Position numbers and translations under genes: made by a program. A stretch of DNA of 64,000 nt from Paenibacillus sp. L3-i20. Its GTDB lineage: Bacteria > Bacillota > Bacilli > Paenibacillales > Paenibacillaceae. The DNA lies in assembly GCF_022180385.2 (NCBI RefSeq), contig NZ_BQME02000002.1, forward strand, positions 1,922,001 to 1,986,000, given 5' to 3'. The notes beneath the pieces are model-generated. The model saw nothing but the letters and a program-made list of their open reading frames with translations, was not told the origin of the DNA and did not search any database. The stretch's first letter is position 1, and every line of letters begins with the position of its first letter. Shown here one piece after another: positions 46,587-55,300 of this stretch.

Positions 46587-47921
46587 ATGCTTAAAAAACT
46601 CTTGAATAAAGCGAGAATTTTCAATAATGGTAATAAAAATCAGAACATCGTTAATTCCCCAGGTGCAATGATTCTAAATCGCTCTTTTGGTGAAGAACTT
46701 CAATATCTCGTGCGAAAAGGACAGTACGATGAAGTTGCAGCATTAATTAAACAATCTATAAACGGAGCATCTGCTCAACATCCAGCATATCCGCACTGGA
46801 GGTATGATATAAAATTAAATAATGGTCAAGTGTCGATTGCACATGTACCTAATTCCCCCAATGCAATACACACGCATCCGTTTCGGAGTCAAATGAAGCT
46901 CATCTTACCAAACGATTTTAGGGCAAGATTTAAAAATTGGAATGAAGCATTGCAGTATTCGTACGAAAAACAAATTACCTTTGAATTCGATGCTAAATCT
47001 ATAGAGACATGGATTGGTGACAAAGCCATAGAAAAATATGAGTCAGAAGATGGCACTAAACAGATAAGAGTAAGCATTGAACCACAGGAGTTTCCACCAC
47101 CTACACCAATGCGACTTTATCTATTTGAAGGATCTCTTTCATATGATTATTTGATTATGGGTTTAAAAGAGATAGACGGTAACTGGCTTATTTTAGACAA
47201 TAGTACCCAAAAGAATCCGCAGATTAACATCACTGTTAGCATGAATCCAACCACTAATGAGGCAAAAATGCTTATTGATTTGTGTAGTGATAACTCATTA
47301 AGTGCAAAATCACAGCTTCATTATTGCTCATTTATGCAAAGTATGAAAACGAGCTCTTTTGCACTGAAATCACTTGAACATAATGTTGACATCATGGTTG
47401 CTAAAAAGTGGACAGTTGATGAAGATGAAAAAGAATTGGCCTCTTGTATTTCCTTAATGTCTGATTTAGTTGCTATTGAAAACTTTTTCGGAGTAGAATT
47501 CACATTACCCACTCACTTGACTGATGAAGATGATGACTTAATACACATTCTTAAAAAAGCAATAAACGGCACCAGCACAAATGGTACATTTTCCGCTCTA
47601 GAAATAGATGCCGATGTCAATCAAGCTAAGACATTAATTGAATTTTTTGAAGAGAAGAGCAGTGGATTCATCTTTAAAACAGATTTCAATCAAGAGATAA
47701 TATTATTTGGAGTTAGTGTTACACTATTAAAGACGGAAACAACTTATAACTCCATTATAATCAAGGACTTCGAACGCTTTAAGTCGAAAACTCTTCTAAT
47801 GGATAATGAAGATAGCATTAAAGTTCATTTAATTCCATCAGGAATTGATGAGAACAAATTAAGTGAATCCTATTCAACGAGCAAGAAGATACCAGGGAAT
47901 GAAGAAGAGCAGGAGGATTAA
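46587..47921 (+). CDS. Large partner protein with an N-terminal Asn/Gly motif
   Basis: 444 residues, no membrane helix. The start carries ARIFNNGNKNQNIVNS, matching the C-terminal motif of the small membrane protein at 10 of 15 positions. The body (EELQYLVRKGQYDEVAALIKQ, IHTHPFRSQMKLILPNDF, PTPMRLYLFEGSLSYDYL) is not recognised. AGGTG precedes the ATG. Plus strand against the phage genes, so likely cargo; a defence or signalling role is inferred from the arrangement only. Confidence 0.6.
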   Translation: MLKKLLNKARIFNNGNKNQNIVNSPGAMILNRSFGEELQYLVRKGQYDEVAALIKQSINGASAQHPAYPHWRYDIKLNNGQVSIAHVPNSPNAIHTHPFRSQMKLILPNDFRARFKNWNEALQYSYEKQITFEFDAKSIETWIGDKAIEKYESEDGTKQIRVSIEPQEFPPPTPMRLYLFEGSLSYDYLIMGLKEIDGNWLILDNSTQKNPQINITVSMNPTTNEAKMLIDLCSDNSLSAKSQLHYCSFMQSMKTSSFALKSLEHNVDIMVAKKWTVDEDEKELASCISLMSDLVAIENFFGVEFTLPTHLTDEDDDLIHILKKAINGTSTNGTFSALEIDADVNQAKTLIEFFEEKSSGFIFKTDFNQEIILFGVSVTLLKTETTYNSIIIKDFERFKSKTLLMDNEDSIKVHLIPSGIDENKLSESYSTSKKIPGNEEEQED

Positions 47922-47940
47922 CCCCTCACTGCTCTTCTTC
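47901..47940. terminator. Inverted repeat between convergent genes
   Basis: GAAGAAGAGCAG (47901-47912) pairs perfectly with CTGCTCTTCTTC (47929-47940). It overlaps the two gene ends; no clear T run, so terminator function is tentative. Confidence 0.4.
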
Positions 47941-48267
47941 TACTTTATGATCAAACTTAAACCGACGAATCGCATCCCAAACGGCTATTTGCTGCCTGCT
48001 GTAAAAATCTCGTTGATCTTTAATCCCCACAAGAGGAGCTTCAATGACTTCACTAGCAAGCTTTAACTCAGCATTAGCAGCCATCATTTCCAGCGCATGG
48101 ATAACGATCGACTCATACTCCCCATCCGATAACTTACTTTTGTCGTTCAGATAGTGCCAGTCTACACCCCTTCGTCTTTTAATCCCCTTGAGTGCTAAAA
48201 GATTACCATCGAGGATTGATAATGCACGTTCCGCTACTCGACCAGTATCAGAAAGTGCGCCGATCAA
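47926..48267 (-). CDS. Hypothetical phage protein
   Basis: 113 residues, helical. Only TTG is available, with no ribosome site. The frame is open further upstream (KAIRDRALILIG) to the previous stop, so the true start may have been lost by a frameshift. Confidence 0.5.
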   Translation of the reverse strand: MIGALSDTGRVAERALSILDGNLLALKGIKRRRGVDWHYLNDKSKLSDGEYESIVIHALEMMAANAELKLASEVIEAPLVGIKDQRDFYSRQQIAVWDAIRRFKFDHKVEEEQ

Positions 48268-48297
48268 AATTAAAGCTCGGTCTCGGATAGCCTTAAC

Positions 48298-48672
48298 TTA
48301 TTCATCACGGATATCGTGGATCGGCACGCCTACGTCAGACTCCTCACAAGTCCTTACTCGCATTGCATTAAACCTTTCAATCTGTTCACTGTTGATGACG
48401 CTATAATTGTACTTACCTGAATATGTGTCAAACCAGTATGTCCACAGTGATGATGCCCGACCGTCCCAACCAACCAAATAATCAACGACTACCGTTTTTG
48501 AATTTTCTGCTGGATCTTTTTGTATCTCTTCCTCGGTTAATCCCTGCAGATCGACATACACCCGATAGCTCATTACCTCACGAATTATTTGTTGTTCCTC
48601 AATCTGTTCCCAAATAAATGAAGCAAACTCATGATTCGTTAGTTCATGCAACTCTTCATAATTGAATTTCAT
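48298..48672 (-). CDS. Hypothetical protein following int
   Basis: 124 residues from ATG at 48672, with GGGGAGTG upstream inside the end of int. Acidic; the C-terminal half has several aromatic residues (WTYWFDTYSGKYNY). The overlap with int suggests co-expression. Confidence 0.55.
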   Translation of the reverse strand: MKFNYEELHELTNHEFASFIWEQIEEQQIIREVMSYRVYVDLQGLTEEEIQKDPAENSKTVVVDYLVGWDGRASSLWTYWFDTYSGKYNYSVINSEQIERFNAMRVRTCEESDVGVPIHDIRDE

Positions 48673-49882
48673 GAAGACACTCCCCTTCTTCCTTTTCAAC
48701 TTCAACCACGAACCCTACTGTTCTGTCCAATGACAAAACTGCTGTTTCTTGACCGGTTGGAAGTAAATGTGAGTATGTGTTAAGTGTAGTAGCAACAGTA
48801 GAATGACCCAAGAGTTGTGAAACAACACGGATATCTTCACGCTCGTTAAGCATGATACTAGCACTTTGATGCCTCAAATCATGGAACGTAATGTTTGGCT
48901 CATGCTCAGGCTTAAACTTATCACAGAGGGTATACCATGTTGCCAGTACTTTAGAAGCTCGTGCTGGTGTCCCTAGTCTTGAACAAACAACATAATCATT
49001 ATCTTGATAATTGCTTCCTAAGTTCTTTCTTTCTATTCCTATGATATCTTGATGTTCACGTAAAAATGCTGCAGTTAGAGGGGATATACTTATAATTCGA
49101 TAACTGCTCACATTCTTCGTACTCTTTTCTTTTGCTGTATCTTTCCTTAAACTACGTCTAATTTTTATTATATTTTTATCAAAATCGATATCTTTCCATT
49201 TCAATCCTAGAATCTCTCCTTGGCGCATCCCAGTCATTACCGCCAGAAAAAATGCAATCCAATAACGAGTACTTCCTTTACTATTGGAAAGTACATATTT
49301 CACAGAATCATTGCTCCAAATCTCACGTTCTTTCTTTTCTACTTTCGGTTTTTCACTCTTCTTTAAATTTGAAGTTGGATTCTTAATTATAAGACCTAAA
49401 GCTTCTGCGTCATTAAGCGATGCATCGACAGTTGCATACATTCTTTTCACACTTGCATCTGCTAGTCCTTCACCTTCACGTTTTCCATCTTTTTTTAAAT
49501 GCGAAATAAATTTTTTGATATCAAATGCGGATAGTTTGGATAACAAGATATTTCCGAGTTCTTTGTCCTTGATGTGGCAATCATAAAATGATTGATAGAG
49601 TTTAGTAGTCGTTTCTTCAACTTTATGAGCGGATAACCACTCAACAAAATATTCTCCGTAAGTACCCTTCGCTGGATCGAAATGTACACCTCGGTTCATG
49701 TCGGTGGATAATGCTTCTCGTGCTTTTTTAGCTTCGGTGCGTGTTTTAAATCCTCTCCGTGTCTTTCGTTTACCATTAACCATAACTTGAAACCACCAAG
49801 GCTTACCGTTCTTCACTTCCTCGTTAAAAAAAATCTTTTCCTTCGTTCTGCTGTCATCTTTCTTCTTAGCCATTAGAGTCAT
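48656..49882 (-). CDS. int: Tyrosine-recombinase integrase
   Basis: 408 residues. The N-terminal AP2-like arm-binding domain (KPWWFQVMVNGKRKTRRGFKTRTEAKKAR), SAM-like core-binding domain, and catalytic domain with TGMRQGEILGLKW (Arg), FHDLRHQSASIML (His-x-x-Arg), LLGHSTVATTLNTYSHL (His and the nucleophile Tyr) are all intact. It catalyses integration and, with the excisionase, excision. GAGGGGG precedes ATG at 49882. It reads away from the proposed attR. Confidence 0.93.
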   Translation of the reverse strand: MTLMAKKKDDSRTKEKIFFNEEVKNGKPWWFQVMVNGKRKTRRGFKTRTEAKKAREALSTDMNRGVHFDPAKGTYGEYFVEWLSAHKVEETTTKLYQSFYDCHIKDKELGNILLSKLSAFDIKKFISHLKKDGKREGEGLADASVKRMYATVDASLNDAEALGLIIKNPTSNLKKSEKPKVEKKEREIWSNDSVKYVLSNSKGSTRYWIAFFLAVMTGMRQGEILGLKWKDIDFDKNIIKIRRSLRKDTAKEKSTKNVSSYRIISISPLTAAFLREHQDIIGIERKNLGSNYQDNDYVVCSRLGTPARASKVLATWYTLCDKFKPEHEPNITFHDLRHQSASIMLNEREDIRVVSQLLGHSTVATTLNTYSHLLPTGQETAVLSLDRTVGFVVEVEKEEGECLHEIQL

Positions 49883-49932
49883 CTACCCCCTCGGAATCCC
49901 GTTATACTATTCATATTATCCAGATCTACAAA

Positions 49933-49952
49933 TTTGCATCACTTTTGCATCA
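49933..49952 (+). repeat. Two TTTGCATCA direct repeats (right arm)
   Basis: TTTGCATCA at 49933-49941 and 49944-49952, same orientation as the four left-end copies. CAAATTTGCATCA (13 bp) is shared exactly with 27351-27363. Confidence 0.65.
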
Positions 49953-49970
49953 CTAGATAAAAAAAAGAAA

Positions 49971-49998
49971 AAAAAGCCCAATAAATCAAGGCTTTTTT
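49971..49998. terminator. Terminator just inside the right end
   Basis: AAAAAGCC (49971-49978) pairs with GGCTTTTT (49990-49997). Long T-rich tract on the minus strand. It would stop transcripts entering the element from the gerE promoter before they reach int. Confidence 0.8.
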
Positions 49999-50010
49999 AG
50001 TATAGGGTAT

Positions 50011-50022
50011 TTCCCTTCAAGA
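50011..50022. repeat. Proposed attR core (direct repeat with 27191-27202)
   Basis: TTCCCTTCAAGA. On the minus strand it gives TTG AAG GGA, then AAT ACC CTA TAC TAA, so in the inserted state the displaced gerE start codes for only seven residues. Confidence 0.7.
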
Positions 50023-50038
50023 TTTGTCACCCCTCCTT
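50018..50038 (-). promoter_or_regulatory. Displaced gerE ribosome binding site and start codon
   Basis: AAGGAGGGG (50038-50030), nine bases, then TTG (50020-50018) inside the att core. This is the only strong ribosome site correctly placed for the gerE TTG. Confidence 0.7.
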
Positions 50039-50083
50039 GCTCGGGTTTTTATGGTTTAACAAGGGCAAGGGATACAGTCAACT

Positions 50084-50112
50084 TATCATATGAAGGGGGC
50101 ATATCAATGGTG
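50084..50112 (-). promoter_or_regulatory. Sigma-K-type promoter, proposed native gerE promoter
   Basis: Minus strand CACC (50112-50109), 16 bp, CATATGATA (50092-50084): a full match to the sigma-K consensus (mACm, 16-17, CATANNNTA). A start near 50077 would give a leader of about 57 bases to the TTG. Confidence 0.65.
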
Positions 50113-50152
50113 CTCTCAATGAGTAAAATAGGCGCAATTGCACTTTACTGAA

Positions 50153-50860
50153 TCATTTCATCTCTGCATGAACGATTAAACGATGTGTTGGATCAACAAC
50201 AGGATCACAAGTGATCAGCGTCAATCGCTTATCCGTCTTATTATAGTTGAGTACAGATACATCTGTTGGTTCTACAATTGAAATTTTATTTACTGTATAT
50301 GTAAATGTTTTTCCACTCGTTTCAATTATAATTTTGTCATTAACCTTTATCTCGTTTAAACGATTAAACAATCGTCCCTTCGCACGCATTCGGTGAGCAG
50401 CAATAGCAGAATTACCTACCTCACCAATAGCTGCTGTTTCTTTAAGATGTGCCGCTGCATATTTCAAGTTTTTTTGTGTAGCACCTTCTAGCACAGGTAA
50501 CTTCAATTTGATGCTAGGTATTTTAATGGTCGCAATAGCATTTAACACAACAGAAGCTTTTTTTTGTACAGGTGTTTCTAAAGGTTCTACTGAAGACTCT
50601 ACAGATGTCTGCTCAGGATCAGTTGTCGCTGATGGAAGTTGCTCACTATTACCAGTCTCCTGCTCGAATAAGGAAGTGAGGTCGTCATATTGCTCCTGCG
50701 CCTCAGCCTCTGCTTCCTCATTCATTTCACTTTCTTCCCATTCTGCCATCAGCTTTTCTTCCTGACGGATATCGTACCACTCGCTTGCTTTTGGATAAAG
50801 AATAATCAATACGCCTATTATGACAAGTCCAAACGCTAAGAGCTTCCTCAAATGGATCAC
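50153..50860 (-). CDS. Class D sortase
   Basis: 235 residues: N-terminal helix, acidic Ser/Glu-rich linker (about 35-105), then the sortase barrel with catalytic His in IAAHRMR, Cys in LTLITCDP and Arg in PTHRLIVHA. It anchors surface proteins; class D enzymes are often sporulation-linked. GTG at 50860 overlaps the GtrA stop by four bases. Confidence 0.88.
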   Translation of the reverse strand: MIHLRKLLAFGLVIIGVLIILYPKASEWYDIRQEEKLMAEWEESEMNEEAEAEAQEQYDDLTSLFEQETGNSEQLPSATTDPEQTSVESSVEPLETPVQKKASVVLNAIATIKIPSIKLKLPVLEGATQKNLKYAAAHLKETAAIGEVGNSAIAAHRMRAKGRLFNRLNEIKVNDKIIIETSGKTFTYTVNKISIVEPTDVSVLNYNKTDKRLTLITCDPVVDPTHRLIVHAEMK

Positions 50861-51288
50861 CCCGTTTCTACAGCACTTTTATTAACAAATACCCATCTTT
50901 TTGTACCATAAAAGTTTAAAACTACAATAAGGGCTGTTACAATTGCCTTCGCTAGTAAGTCCGACAGACCGATCACTTCGGAAGCAAATGCAATTAGCAT
51001 AACTGAGAGTGTCAACATAACACCATTCCAAAATAGAAACCTTAGCCTACGCTTCCATCCCTCAGCTTTGCTGTCGTCTTTCCGTTCTGCACGAAAAGTA
51101 ATTGTACTATTCATAATATAACTATTGGTCATACCAGCAAGATAAGCCCCCGCTTGTGCACCAGCATAATGGACATTCAAACCAACTAACAGCATAAAAA
51201 CGAGAAAATCAATCGTGGTGTTCAGCACACCAATTAAACTAAACTTTATAAATTGTATGAGCCATTTACGGCGTCTCTCATCTAACAT
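50857..51288 (-). CDS. GtrA-family membrane protein
   Basis: About 143 residues with four helices (FIKFSLIGVLNTTIDFLVFMLLV..., TALIVVLNFYGTKRWVF), the GtrA pattern. GtrA-type proteins help move lipid-linked sugars. ATG at 51288 overlaps the end of the glycosyltransferase, whose product probably works with it. Confidence 0.8.
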   Translation of the reverse strand: MLDERRRKWLIQFIKFSLIGVLNTTIDFLVFMLLVGLNVHYAGAQAGAYLAGMTNSYIMNSTITFRAERKDDSKAEGWKRRLRFLFWNGVMLTLSVMLIAFASEVIGLSDLLAKAIVTALIVVLNFYGTKRWVFVNKSAVETG

Positions 51289-52285
51289 AATGCTTAACTC
51301 GCTCCGTCTCTTCAATAACACGTGTGTCTTCACGATCAGTTTCTTTTGACTCATAACCTTGCACTTCTCGAACGATATAAAGCGGACGATTTTTGGACTC
51401 GTCATAAATCCGTCCAATATATTCGCCTATAACACCAAGCAATATAAGTATGATGCCGTTAAACAATAAATTAAGACCGACGATCGTTGTCCATCCCGTC
51501 TCAGTTGTATTGGTAAACAGCCTCTGGTATATAACAATAAGTAAATAGATGAAACTGCCAAGTGACAAAAAGAAACCTAAATAGGTAGCGATCTTGAGCG
51601 GCTTATAAGAAAACGAAGTTATTCCATCAAGAGCAAATCTGATCATTTTCCTCAGTGGATATTTCGTTTCTCCTGCAAACCGTTCTTCACGTACATACTC
51701 AACACTCGTCTGCCTAAAGCCAATCCAGCTTATCAACCCGCGTACGAAGCGGTTTTTTTCCTTCAATCCTCGAAGCACATCGCATACTTTACGGTCAATT
51801 AAGCGGAAATCTCCTGTATCAAGCGGAATATCAACATTCGTCATACTACGCAGTACACGGTAAAAGGCCATTGCAGTTAATTTTTTAAATAGCGTTTCGC
51901 CTTTACGCTTTAATCTGCGGCCATATACAACTTCGAATCCCTCTTTCCACTTATCAATCATATCGAGAATTACTTCAGGAGGATCTTGCAAGTCTGCATC
52001 AATAACTATGATTGCATCACCCTGTGCATAATCCATTCCAGCCGATATCGCTATTTGATGTCCAAAATTTCTTGAAAAGTCGATTAGACGAACGTTTGGA
52101 TCAAGATCACCAATACGTTTCATCAGCTCCACAGTTCTATCCTTACTTCCATCATTAACGAATATGAGCTCGTACGGCTGACCCGCAGAATCCATCACAA
52201 CCTTCAGCCGCTCATACGTATGCTCTATAACAGCTTCTTCATTATACATGGGTACTATTATACTGTAGGTTACCGATGCTTTCAT
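51278..52285 (-). CDS. GtrB/DPM1-type family 2 glycosyltransferase
   Basis: 335 residues: GT-A domain (YSIIVPMYNEEAVIE, INDGSKD-like FVNDGSKDRT, VIDADLQDPPEVI) and two C-terminal helices. It transfers a sugar to undecaprenyl phosphate. ATG at 52285 follows GAGGAG. Order GT-C, GtrB, GtrA, sortase suggests a surface glycosylation operon. Confidence 0.88.
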   Translation of the reverse strand: MKASVTYSIIVPMYNEEAVIEHTYERLKVVMDSAGQPYELIFVNDGSKDRTVELMKRIGDLDPNVRLIDFSRNFGHQIAISAGMDYAQGDAIIVIDADLQDPPEVILDMIDKWKEGFEVVYGRRLKRKGETLFKKLTAMAFYRVLRSMTNVDIPLDTGDFRLIDRKVCDVLRGLKEKNRFVRGLISWIGFRQTSVEYVREERFAGETKYPLRKMIRFALDGITSFSYKPLKIATYLGFFLSLGSFIYLLIVIYQRLFTNTTETGWTTIVGLNLLFNGIILILLGVIGEYIGRIYDESKNRPLYIVREVQGYESKETDREDTRVIEETERVKHYVR

Positions 52286-52309
52286 GTCAAAACTCCTCAA
52301 ATCCATTTT

Positions 52310-55300
52310 TTAGAACAACCAGCTAGGAAACCAACGCAGCCATGTATCAACATACCACTTTGAAACAGTCATTCCGGACAAAGCTGGGTAGAACATAATG
52401 AACAAACCTAATGCTGCTAACATAAATATATTTCTAATCCTTGAGAAGGCAGGTTTCTTCTCCTCAATGACCATAAATATATACACAATACTAAGTATGC
52501 TAAACGGCACCATCGCAAAATAATGATAAATAAATGTTTCTCTAGTTACTAACATCCACGGAACATATTGCGATAAGAAGGCTATCCAGAGCATATATAC
52601 TGCTTTGTCTCTACGCTTAATGCTCAGAGGGATCGTTATTAACATCGTTATAATTCCCGTCCACCAAATGATCGGGTTACCCATTGCAACGATTGTCGAC
52701 TTCATTCCTGCTGCAAGCTCGCTCCCAGAATAATACCATAGTGGTCGTTGAATGAACGGCCATTCCCACCACGACGAAGAAAATGGATGTGAGGACACTA
52801 GCTTACTGTGATAGCTGAACATATGAACTTGATATTCCACAAGCGCTTTGAGCGTAAAGCCGCCCTCCATGACCGAAAGTACTGGAATATAGGATAACGC
52901 ATATATACCAGCTGGAACTGCAATATAGAAAATGAGACAAACGGCCAGCGTCATCAAAGTATACTTTGGAAAAACCGTAATCATTCTCCGAAGAACCGCT
53001 TCATCCATTTTTGTATCCGTAGTCCCGCGTTTTAGCATTCTTTTTGCTGCTTTGTATTCCTTATACCGTTCAATTAAAGATATTGCGAGCATAATAGCAA
53101 GTCCAGCACCACCATAGAGTACAATCCACTTCGATGCTACACCTAAGCCAAAGAATAGCCCGGCCAAACCAAGCGGAACAAACGTTGCCGCTATTTTTTG
53201 TCGATAAAAGTTCATCGCTGCATACTTATTCATAAAATAGAACATAAGCATAATAAAGAAAACGCCATACACATCAATTGTAGAAATTCTCGTTTGTGTA
53301 AAGTGCATAAAATCTACTGCTAACAGACCACCAGCAAATGCTGCATAGGCTGTTTTCTTAAATATACGTTTAGCCATCAAATACATGATCGGTATCATCG
53401 CAATTCCAAAGACAGTACCCGCTATTCTCCATCCAAATGGATTAAGGCCAAACAACTTAATACCTAGAGCGATAATGAGCTTACCAAGCGGAGGATGTGT
53501 ATTTTCATAAGCAACAATCCCTTCAATATGCTCATAAGCAGTGCGGGCATGATAGATTTCATCGAAATAACTGCCCTTCATATAGTTATGGTTATACACC
53601 ATCAGATCTTGCTCATCAAATAACGCATCCAAAGAACCTCTTCTTGGTTCTCCAGATTGCTCGCCATTAATGGCTACAATCGGAAGAGGCACTTTACTTC
53701 CTGCCTCATAAAATGCAAGTTCTAACATGGAAAAACCCGTTTCTGTTACTGTTAGCTTCACATACCTTGCCTCTTGGTCAATTTTTTGGCTTCTCCAAGA
53801 AAAGACAGCAACATGATTATTGTCTACTTCAAGAGTATTTGTCCAATTGTCAGGTGTCATGCCAAATTCATATTTGTATTTTCCAGTTCCTACACCGCCT
53901 AGACTTGTAATACGCTCCAAACGCTTCGGCTCGCCAAGATCAACATAGAAACTTTGACCCATTGCATCAGGCTGCCAATCAGTAACAGGTCCCTTCATTG
54001 AACCTAATCCTGCAATAGCGACAATGGCATAGATAGCAGTAATACAAACCATCCAATACCAGTCTTTACGTTTCAGCAGCTTTTCTTTTGGTTTGGAACT
54101 TTCTAAACCTTCATTTTCAAAATCAGACAGAATGAGATCGTCCTCCTTTTCTTTCTCTTCCGATGATTTCTGCTCAAGCGTCAAGAGGTTCCCTCTTTTA
54201 TAACGATCGTAACCAACATAAAGTGTATAAAGTAGCAGACCGATATTAACTGTAGAACAAACAATGACTATACCATCCATCGGAACATTAGATGTATCTT
54301 TGCTGTATGCCAACACATAACTCATATTTATAAAATTGGTAATTGAAAAGCCGAAAAACAAATGTAATATTCGACGATCAAGCGACTGGATATAAGCAAA
54401 TATACTAAGCAACATGATCGGGAACATATATCGTTCATGCATCTTCGTGACAACTATAAATACGACAGAGATCAAAATCATTGCAATAAAAAACGAACGA
54501 TCTTCCCTTTCTCCATCTCGCTTAGCACTAGCAAAAGCAAAATAAACAGCGAGAACTACTGCGACCAAGATAAATAAATTACCCCAGCTCTGATAGCTCA
54601 TGAATAGCCAATTTTCAGTAATTGGCTTCCAATTAGCATTACTTAAAGAATAGAGGTTAAATGCGTTTAATGTTGCATAAGGGTATGAAGATAATGTTTC
54701 CTTATATAAGTTGAATAAACCAATAAGACCACCTTGACTCCAAAAAAACGGGAGAGAAAGAAAAATAAAAGTTCCAAAGCCATAATAAGCACTGACAGCG
54801 ACTGCTCGCCATTTTTTGTGAATAATAAAGGCTAACAATAAAACTGGCATAAAAATGAATGCTTGCGGCTTAATAAGTGCGGCAATCGCATACCAAACGG
54901 ATGCCTTGCCAAAGCGCCGTTCAGCAATTCCACTAATAGCTAAGACGAGAACAAGAGCAAATACCGAATCAACCTGTCCCCATGCAGCAGAATCAACAAT
55001 TATTGCTGGGTTAAACAACCATAAGATAGCTAAACCTACCGCTGTAATTGAACTCAGCTTCTTTTTGGCTATACGGAATATAAATGCCGCTGCAAGTAAA
55101 TCAGCTGCGATTGCCGGAAGCTTATAAAGAAGCAATATGCCGCTAGAACCTTGAGTAATCCCAAGCCACTCTTTAAGATGACCCAAGATGAATAACACAT
55201 AAATATAGCCTGGCGGATAATCAACAAAAATATCAGTATGATAAAAACCTGATATTCCTTCCTTAACTACATGTTCGGACCAAAAGACAAACAATGCAAT

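Larger units (their letters stand above)
27191..50022. mobile_element. Defective prophage-like element inserted at the 5' end of gerE
   Basis: About 22.8 kb bounded by the 12-bp repeat. Inside the ends lie an excisionase-like gene (left) and a tyrosine integrase (right); on a circular form they would flank the joined att site. Phage cargo includes ArpU, RuvC-like, LexA-like HTH, Com-like, dnaB remnant, BppU, tail fibre and SGNH genes. No terminase, portal, capsid, tape measure or endolysin was found, so it cannot make virions by itself. Broken genes indicate decay, whereas int and xis remain intact. Confidence 0.85.

Noticed and set aside
27351..49941. 13-bp exact repeat CAAATTTGCATCA (27351-27363 and 49929-49941) as the att core
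   Set aside because: It is one of six related TTTGCATCA copies, better explained as arm sites. Joining the flanks there would leave the sigma-K promoter reading into a seven-codon frame and terminator and would not supply gerE with a ribosome site. It remains the main alternative.
49883..49960. Sporulation-specific promoter for int
   Set aside because: AATAGTATA upstream of int is one base from the sigma-K -10 pattern, but no -35 element lies at the right spacing, so I do not claim it.
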